Origin: Globodera rostochiensis
Lineage: Eukaryota; Nematoda; Chromadorea; Rhabditida; Heteroderidae
Assembly: GCA_018350325.1 (NCBI GenBank)
Contig: JAEVLN010000048.1
Span: 177,038 to 241,037, forward strand
DNA: 64,000 nucleotides
Direction: 5' to 3'
A program made the position numbers and the translations under genes. Positions 56,667 to 64,000 of this stretch are shown in pieces; the stretch's first letter is position 1; every line of letters starts with the position of its first letter. The notes under the pieces were generated by a model, which was not told the DNA's origin, searched no databases, and saw nothing but the letters and a program-made list of their open reading frames with translations.

Positions 56667-57208
56667 GGGATTGCGGGAAGGGCGGGGGATGGAAGTGTGA
56701 ATTACGGGGTGAGAAGATTGCTTTGGGGATAAGGGCATATAACATAGATTAGAAGGACAGTAATAAAGACCGGGACTGATTCAAAAAAACAGAAGAAAAC
56801 CGACAGACACGAGAGTGCTGCGAGGAGGCGGTGGGGGAGTGGGGGGGGGGGAATAGCGGATAATGTCTTTAAAGAACCGTTGCTTACTTTTCGCTTTAGA
56901 TTTAAATCATTTTGACCGTTTGTATCATCTTGTTACGGACAATTCAAAATGGGAGTGCGCCGCAGACCGATTGAAGTCATTCCGCAGAAGTCCCCCCCGC
57001 TCCCCCCCCCCCCTCCCACCTCCTCGCCTCTTTCCACTACCGTACCCCGCACCAGCCAACCAATCTCCTCCCCTTCTCAACCCGTTACCCCCCCCCCTCC
57101 CCGCTACACTTCTCTCCCCCCCCCGCCCATTCCATCAAACCCCCAACTGTTGCCTCTCCCTTCTTTCGCTGCGTGTAAACGCCTTGCCGCTGCTGGAGTT
57201 CCCTGATT
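54836..57208. other. Between the GPCR and ZIC genes, homopolymer-rich
   Basis: AATAAA at 55,002-55,007 probably ends the GPCR transcript. Then poly-C runs (55,150, 55,325, 55,510), poly-G runs (55,690-55,732, 55,867-55,882) and a 38-nt poly-G at 56,627-56,664. Promoter and 5' exons of the ZIC gene may lie in 56,860-57,200, where a frame contains [21 protein letters not shown] could not join it. Confidence 0.5.
56627..56664. repeat. 38-nt poly-G run
   Basis: Uninterrupted G38, the longest poly-G run I counted in the window. Confidence 0.9.
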
Positions 57209-60200
57209 TTGACGTGTCCTACGCCGCGGCTGGGTTCAGCGCTCTTTTGCCAAATCTCTCATCCCCCCCCCATTAATTGCGTCAAGAAGCAGAACCAAAA
57301 GCCCAAGTCGCCTTCACCAAATTCTACGATTCATCCGATGCTAAATTCGGTCGGATGTCAGCCGTGCCCCACCACCGCCGCTCTGTTCACTTCCGCTTCG
57401 TTTGGCCCTCCACCGCCGGCAGAATGTTCTGCGATGCCAATGCCCTCATATTCGGCTTATCCCCCGGTCGTCCATTTGCATGGACACTTTTTCCTCCAAC
57501 ATCCACCACAGCATCAACAATTCACCCATTCATCTGATCAGCTTCCTCACCATCCCGTTCATCATCAACACAATTCACAACAACAACAACAACATTATCA
57601 TCATCTTTCTTACCAGCTGCCCCAATATTCAACTCCGAAATGTGCCTCATTTGGCGCCAAGACGGATTATGAAGGTTGGACCTCATTTGAGAACAACGGC
57701 GCAGCTTTTGGGCAGGGAACGGCAATGGCGGAGAAGACAGTGCCGCCAACAACATCATCATCCAACATGGCACATTTTGAGGCCAACCCAGCAGAAACTT
57801 TTTTCAACTTTAAGACAGGTCAAACAAAGTCCAAATTAATTGGGACGAAAATGTTTAAGTTCCATCTTCCTATCATTGCGCTTCATTCTCATCGTACGGC
57901 GAACATCCAGCAGACGGAAACGGAAGAATGGGCAATGAAGCGAATGTTCAAAAAGAGAAGTCGCCCAAAAATCACAAGAACACAATAAAAAAGAACGGAG
58001 TCCAATCGTCGGGAAGAATACCAAAAAGTGCCCATCGGAGGGGGGACACCGGAGGGGTGCCGCAAGAGGACGGCGGCCGCAAACGAACAGCGGGAGAGGG
58101 GCCGATGCGCTGTCGGTGGCTGGTGGGGGTGGGGGAGGAGCGTATGGAATGCGGAAAAGAGTTCGTCGAGATGGAGCATATCGTGGAGCATCTGGACACT
58201 GAACACCTTGGCACGTCCGCCGTTACCCCCATGGGGACGGAAGACGGGTCTGAGGTGGGAGAGTGTTAGAACGAATTTCGGAACATTTTACCGACCACAG
58301 ACATTTTGTCAAACTGTTCACATTTGCCGCTGGGAAGATTGTGTGCGCAACCGCAAGGAGTTCAAAGCCAAATACAAACTGAAGGTGGGCGAATTCGTCA
58401 CCACTATTCACTCGTCTTTCACTTCAGAATCACCTTCGGGTGCACACCGGCGAACGCCCGTTCACTTGCGAGATGTGCAATAAGACTTTTGCACGTTCGG
58501 AGAATATGAAAATCCACGTTCGGACGCATACCGGTGGGTGGGTGCCACAGGGCACTGGGGGAATGGAATTGGGTTGGACCGTGTGAAAATGCCCCCGGGG
58601 GATGAATCCGAACGGCGGAAAAACTTATAAGATGGGCTTATCCGCAAAGGGATGTATGTTAGGTAATGTTAGGTAAGGATATCATTATCCACGGTGAACG
58701 CCCATTTTTTTGTCGACACTTTTGTCTCGACAATTCATTTGCGATGCCCCCCCCCTTCACCTTCCCAAGCCCATCAATCATTCCAAGGCACCCCCCCCCC
58801 ACCCCTCAATACCCCCCCCCAATACCCCTCTTCACCCAATACCCCCCGCACCCCCCCCCCCCAATACCCATCCCACTTCCCCAACAGAAGTTTTGTTTCT
58901 TTCCCGCCCATCCTTTCACCTTTGCTCCACCATCTCACTTTTGCTCCCTCAGAATTGCAATTGGAACCCTCCCTCACTCCGGCACCGCAATCCAAGGACG
59001 GCACTCATTTCCATTGCTTTACTTTCCTTTCCCTTTCCCTTCGTTCTTCTCAAATGCTTCGCTCTTCCCGTTACCTTCTAGCCTCAATTCCCATTAAACC
59101 ATTCCTGAAAAGGTGCAATTTTGAGGGAACCGTTTAATTCGAGGTTGGTGGAGGACAGAAAAAGAGAAAGTCAGAATAAAACCAAATGGGGACAAAACGT
59201 TGTCTAAGAATGGGCGAGGGAGGGACAATGAATGAATGAGTGCCCCCCCCCGTCCCTTCTCGGATGATAATTGTCCTCGAATAAAACACCGGAAGAGAGA
59301 GGGGGAACAAATAATTGGGACCAAGAGGAAGACGAAGAAGCCAGGTGATTTGTGTTTTATAAGCGAGTGGGGGTGGGGGTGGCTTCTTGGAGGAGAGTTT
59401 TAATATAAATGAATATAAGTGGCAGAAAGGGTGTGAAGGGGAAGGCTTTTTGTGAAACACAAAATATTAAAAACCCTTTTCTATTATATTAGTTCGGTGG
59501 CATGAGGGGGGGGGGGGGGGTGGCACTCAGTCGAGTCAATTGCGAATAACACAACTGGAGGGGGCGCGGGCGTCAATATTCAATTCCACTTCTGACGCCT
59601 GCCCAGCTCTGTAATCTTTCCAATCCTTTCATCCAATTTGGCGATCTGCTGGGGTCCTCCATGACGCAGAATTTCTCATCCCACCGATTTCGCCTTGTGC
59701 AACCCCCCCCCCTCCAAATTTCCCCCCCCCCTCCAAATTTCCCCCCCCCCCAAAATTTCCTCCCCTCCCTCCCTCCCTCTACCGGGCAACAATCGCTCGA
59801 ATTTATGGGAACTTTTTACCGAATTCATTTTTTTTGCAGGAGAAAGGCCCTTCAAGTGTCAGAATTGCAGCAAGTTCTTTGCCAACAGTTCCGATCGGAA
59901 AAAACACCAGCATGTACACCAGCCACAGAGGAAGCCGTACCGATGCGATCAGTCGGGCTGTGAAAAGAAGTACACACACCCGTCAAGCTTACGCAAGCAC
60001 CTCAGGGTGAGGAGACAAAGTTAAGCCTGGGTCGGTTACGAGAAAAGACGAACGTTTTGGTTTCCTCCTCCTCTCCCTCCCTCCCTCCTCGTCTTCACAT
60101 CGATAGAGTGAGGCGAGGGGTTGGGCAATGTAAATTGCCGCGATAATCCATCCGTCCGTCCATCATTTTTGGGATTAATTTGTTGCGTTGATGGCGAAGG

Positions 60201-60738
60201 AGTGAGTGAGAGCCAATCAAAAATTTGGGGGACATGGCTTCGGAGGTTGGAGCCTTTCGATGTTGGGGGGGGGGGCTGACCTTGAAGGAAGTATCGGGAG
60301 AAAGTTGTCGGATAGAATAACACGTTCATTTATCGATGGGTAGTGAACGAATAGAATATGTATAAGGATGGGCTCACTTTCATTATGTTGCTTATATACT
60401 CTCAGTTGCATGGGAAAATGATGTGTCCAAACTTGGAGGCGTTGAAGGACGGACCGTTCGGAGTTCGGGAAGACGACTCGAACTTGGACCGCACACTGGC
60501 CGAACAGACTCCTACAGAGCTGAACAATTCCAATCCCGCGCGAGTCCCGCCACAGACACAGCACCTTTCTGCCAGTGGGAACAACGGAACTTTGGTGCGA
60601 ACTGTCGGAGATTTCAGTCGAATTCTCAAAAATAAAATCTTCGATTTTAGCAACTTCCGTTTCCGTTTGGACACTTTGACAACGGCGTTCATCACCCGCC
60701 TTATCAGCTCTATTCACATCAACAAATTCCTCATTTGA
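57209..60738 (+). CDS. ref-2: ZIC-family zinc-finger transcription factor (REF-2 type)
   Basis: ZIC/GLI-type DNA-binding regulator of cell fate; C. elegans has REF-2. Exons joined in phase: N-terminal exon ending 57818, then 57911-58254, 58301-58384, 58428-58533, 59840-60006, 60406-60738. The N-terminal region is His/Gln/Pro-rich. Finger 1 is [20 protein letters not shown] followed by [10 protein letters not shown] (long ZIC-type); finger 2 [20 protein letters not shown] then NHLRVH; finger 3 [20 protein letters not shown]; finger 4 [20 protein letters not shown]; finger 5 [20 protein letters not shown]. All Cys2His2 ligands are present. The last exon adds about 105 residues without recognisable motifs. 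The start is not certain: ATG at 57,209 is open, but coding may begin upstream. The intron at 58,534-59,839 is 1.3 kb and poly-C rich. AATAAA at 60,907. Confidence 0.94.
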
Positions 60739-61469
60739 CATCAATTGGATACCATGGAAAATTCTAACCAAAAACGATGAATAATCGAAAATAGTCGCCC
60801 TCGTGTTTTACAAAAAATATGTTTTTCTGAATTATTTTTCTTTTGATTATGTCCAAACTCCTCATGCTTCATTCTACACCTCCCATTTCCGCCCAAATAA
60901 GCGTGCAATAAAAGAAAGCAAATGAGAGAGAGGAGACAATGGCAATGATGTCGGGGGTGAATGTGATAAGCCCCACCAATCCCCACTCAGTCCGGCGGAG
61001 AGCATTGTTTACTTTTGTGGAGTTGCGCAACACCAATTACCTGAGGTTGTTCTGAGAGGTGTGAAAGCAATGAATGGAGGAAGAAAGAAAGGGGAGAAGA
61101 TGATGAATATTTATTTTGCGTTTGCAGTTATAGAGTAAACATCGCCGGGGGGGGGATGGGGTGGGTGGGGGACATTATGACCTTGGGGCCTTGACTGCGG
61201 CTATGAAGTCGAGGATTCGGATGGGGAGAACAAAGAAAAAAAGGGGAGAATTTGCATATGATTTGGAGGAAGAGTCAAGAGTCTTGGGGGGTCGCTGCAG
61301 AGCATACGACGCAACCATTGCAAAAATCCGTCCTCCTCAGGGGTAAGTGGATACTGTAACGGTGAGCCTCACGGCGGCGGCCTCCCTTTAAATGGGAGAG
61401 GCTGGAAGTGAAGGGATGTTGCGCTACCTACTGACTGCTGCTGGGTGGGGATACTCCAACTACAATCCT
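60739..61469. other. Downstream of the ZIC gene, no gene seen
   Basis: AATAAA at 60,907-60,912 is a likely ZIC poly(A) signal. The rest has poly-G near 61,146 and no supported frame. Confidence 0.5.
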
Positions 61470-61935
61470 CCCCATCCAGCCAGCTTCTTTCCCTCCCCCC
61501 TCCCTCCCCATCCAGCCAGCTTCTTTCCCTCCCCCCTCCCTCCCCATCCAGCCAGCTTCTTTCCCTCCTCCCTCCCTCCCCCCCCCCTTCTCTCTTCTTT
61601 CCCTCCCCCCCCCATCCAGCCAGCTTCTTTCCCTCCTCCCTCCCTCCCCCCCCCCTTCTCTCTTCTTTCCCCCCCCCATCCAGCCAGCTTCTTTCCCTCC
61701 TCCCTCCCTCCCCCCCCCCTTCTCTCTTCTTTCCCCCCCCATCCAGCCAGCTTCTTTCCCTCCTCCCTCCCTCCCCCCCCCCTTCTCTCTTCTTTCCCCC
61801 CCCCATCCAGCCAGCTTCTTTCCCTCCTCCCTCCCTCCCCCCCCCCTTCTCTCTTCTTTCCCCCCCCCCATCCAGCCAGCTTCTTTCCCTCCTCCCTCCC
61901 TCCCCCCCCCCCCTTCTTCTCTCTTCTTTCCCTCC
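61470..61935. repeat. About 60-bp CT-rich tandem repeat (7-8 units)
   Basis: Unit begins CATCCAGCCAGCTTCTTTCC and continues with CTCCCTCC, a poly-C run and TTCTCTCTTCTTTCC. The first two or three units are shorter. Long open frames on both strands follow from composition. Confidence 0.93.
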
Positions 61936-62237
61936 CCCTCCCCCCCCCCTCTCTCTCTCTTTCGTCCGTCCCCCTTTCTACTCAAATCCCATCGTTGCCG
62001 CTATTTTCCTCTTTGATTGAATGTTTTGCCCATTCGCATTTCTCTATTATTCCTTCGGAGGCATTTTGGATGGAATTGTTGAAGTAATGGATTAGGGCGA
62101 GGGACGGAGGGAGTGCGACGGTTGGTGGGAACCCAATTTAGTTGGAGTCTCTTTCCTCCGTTACCGACCGAAATGCTTTGATGAGACCGAGGCTAAATTA
62201 GAATAGACGTTGATGAAAATTGAATCCGATTTGATAA

Positions 62238-62710
62238 CCCCCTCCCTCCTCCTCTTCACTTCTTCCTACTCCTCCTCCACTTCTTCTTCTTCTTCCTCCT
62301 CCTCCTCTTCACTTCTTCTTCCCCCTCCTCCTCCTCCCCCCCCCTCCTCCTCCTCTTCACTTCTTCTTCCTCCTCCTCCCCCACTTCTTCTTCCTCCTCC
62401 TCCTCTTCACTTCTTCCCCCTCCTCCTCTTCTTCACTTCTTCTTCCTCCTCCTCTTCACTTCTTCTTCCTCCTCCTCCACTTATTCTTCCTCCTCCTCCT
62501 CCTCCTCTTCACTTCTTCCCCCTCCTCCTCTTCTTCACTTCTTCTTCCTCCTCCTCTTCACTTCTTCTTCCTCCTCCTCCACTTCTTCTTCCTCCTCCTC
62601 TTCACTTCTTCTTCCCCATCCTCCTCCTCTTCACTTCTTCTTCCCCCTCCTCCTCTTCTTCACTTCTTCTTCCTCCTCCTCCTCCTCTTCACTTCTTCTT
62701 CCCTCTCCTC
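62238..62710. repeat. CTT/CTC trinucleotide-rich repeat
   Basis: Alternating CCTCCTCCT, CACTTCTTCTT and CCCC words, about 470 bp. The Ser/Leu/Pro frame through it is not considered a gene. Confidence 0.93.
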
Positions 62711-62719
62711 GGTGTTACT

Positions 62720-62824
62720 ATGGGCATTGTGAGGACAATGCTGCGGTTGTTGTTGTTGCTGTTTGCGGCGGGTGATGTGGAACGGGAACAACTAATCCCA
62801 GCAGAATTACTCAATCATCCTTGA
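62720..62824 (+). CDS. Possible 34-aa secreted peptide or first exon
   Basis: MGIVRTMLRLLLLLFAAGD looks like a signal peptide, followed by VEREQLIPAELLNHP and stop. It lies at the edge of the CTT/CTC repeat. A donor-like GTGATG inside could make it a first exon. Chance occurrence cannot be excluded. Confidence 0.2.
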   Translation: MGIVRTMLRLLLLLFAAGDVEREQLIPAELLNHP

Positions 62825-63439
62825 GGAGAAAACATCATTCGTCCACTGAATTCCGAGGTTGCCACAACACTGCCCACTAATCCCGACCTTTGATGTCACC
62901 GACATTCTTACGGGCTTCTCGAGGCATTAAAGCAAACAAAAAGGCCTAATTAATTTATTTGACTTAAAGACAAAGTGTTCGTTATTAAAGTGGATCATCC
63001 GATTTCCAAAACTTATTAATTATTTTTATTTTGTTATTACAAAATCGAAAAATGACAAGAGCTATACATAATTATTAGGGGCCGGACCAATACAAAATAT
63101 GCAGATTCAAAAAAGTCAAAAGAGAATCGGATTAACGTAAATACCGTCTGTAGCTAATTTGATCGAAACCTAATTGCACTAAAATATGCAAATGCATATA
63201 ATCCGGTCCCAATAGAGTGGAAAAGGAAGTGGGAAAATTTAAAATATAAACAATATCAATTAGGGTCAATTCCATTTTGGGGGGGGGGGGGGGGGGGGGG
63301 GGGGAGACCGAATCGCATTAACTAAAACAATGTTCAAATGTCAGTATTAATAAAAAATAAAACACGTCCAAAAGCTGTTGCATTTCAATTCCAGCAAATC
63401 CCTTTTCCTTCCCTTTGTTGGCTATGTGGAGGGGCTAAC
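62825..63439. other. No gene seen; poly-G run
   Basis: AT-rich with G26 at 63,279-63,304. ATATGCAAATGCATATAAT near 63,185 resembles the ends of the AT-rich repeats seen at 3,184 and 4,848. Confidence 0.4.
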
Positions 63440-63709
63440 TTTCACCGTCAACAATTCCTTTCTGGATGTAATGGATCTGATCAACTCGTCCGTCTCCATC
63501 GTCGTCGGCTCGTCTGTCGAAGCGTTCCTCCTCCTTTCTGCCTGGCCTGTGACCTTTCTTAAGCCGCCTCCGTCAGTAGCCGGTCGGAGTATAATTGTCG
63601 ATAAAGTTGGGCCGGGGTTGGAGGATGTTTCTGTCACTGATCTCCTTGTCCCGATTCCCCGACCTGACACCAAATTTAGACGAGTGTATTCTCCATGCAC
63701 CTGAGACAA
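63440..63709 (-). CDS. Possible internal exon, unrecognised
   Basis: A minus-strand frame VHGEYTRLNLVSGRGIGTRR...DELIRSITSRKELLTVK is bounded by an acceptor (CTTGTCTCAG) and a donor (AAA|GTTAGC). Hydrophilic, no domain recognised. A competing plus-strand frame of similar length exists, so strand and coding status are uncertain. Confidence 0.3.
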
Positions 63710-64000
63710 GATGGCTCGAGCTGTCTAAAATTATCTAAGTTATGCCCATTTGTGAAGGGTGAAGAGACAAAAAAAGAATTTCAGTGATACCATAAAAAGA
63801 AAAGTAAAAGCGAACATAACAACTCGCCGCTAACATAAGAAAACTAACTCAAAGTTCCATATTTACACATCGTATATAGAGCGGGGTCTTTAATTCTAGC
63901 TGCTCTCGGTGAAAACCAAAAGTCTCAAAATGGCACTTTTATCGTCGTCGGGCATTTTAAGCATCTTTTTTTCAAATTGTAATCAGCATACAGAATTTAA
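63710..64000. other. Right edge, nothing identified
   Basis: AT-rich sequence without a supported feature on either strand. Confidence 0.4.

Noticed and set aside
61369..62087. Long frames on both strands in the CT-rich tandem repeat
   Set aside because: Composition-driven; open on both strands and no start context or domain.
62210..62824. 204-codon Ser/Leu/Pro frame
   Set aside because: Almost entirely the CTT/CTC trinucleotide repeat; only the last 35 codons could be of interest.
63378..63704. 108-codon plus-strand frame
   Set aside because: Overlaps a minus-strand frame with better splice-site boundaries; no domain on either, so it was not listed as a gene.

Overview
The window is eukaryotic nuclear DNA. 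Genes are split into short exons by many introns of about 40-70 nt, there are no bacterial-style operons, and several proteins have clear nematode counterparts (a MEC-2/STO-type stomatin, a ZIC/REF-2 zinc-finger factor). Short introns, some likely GC-AG splice sites, long poly-G/poly-C runs and many dispersed repeats point to a nematode. A tylenchid plant parasite such as a cyst nematode is a plausible guess, but that is inference. All gene models were built by hand from splice consensus, reading-frame phase and family knowledge; no search was run.

Left arm (1-22,700), almost entirely minus strand: the C-terminal part of a multi-pass membrane protein leaving the left edge; a complete 11-exon stomatin gene whose second intron carries a 1.7-kb hAT-like element with perfect 8-bp target duplications; a single-exon secreted acidic repeat protein; two unrecognised low-complexity proteins; then FLAD1 (FAD synthase) and listerin (LTN1, E3 ligase of ribosome-associated quality control) head-to-tail only 169 bp apart, a candidate operon.

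Centre (22,780-51,240): three blocks of a 128/129-bp satellite (roughly 61, 46 and 19 monomers), the first two separated by a 663-nt poly-A run followed by an 839-nt poly-T run that is probably an assembly artefact. A non-satellite segment of about 5 kb occurs twice (38,550-43,600 and 46,093-51,141, offset 7,543 bp), nearly identical. Each copy carries one reconstructed minus-strand gene for an unrecognised membrane protein of about 409 aa, with a 1.07-kb purine microsatellite inside one intron.

Right arm (51,240-64,000), plus strand: a 12-exon rhodopsin-class GPCR and a ZIC-family five-zinc-finger transcription factor, separated and followed by homopolymers and CT-rich tandem repeats. The genes do not form one pathway. 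Apart from the FLAD1-LTN1 pair they look like ordinary independent nematode genes, and the unusual content is the repeat architecture.
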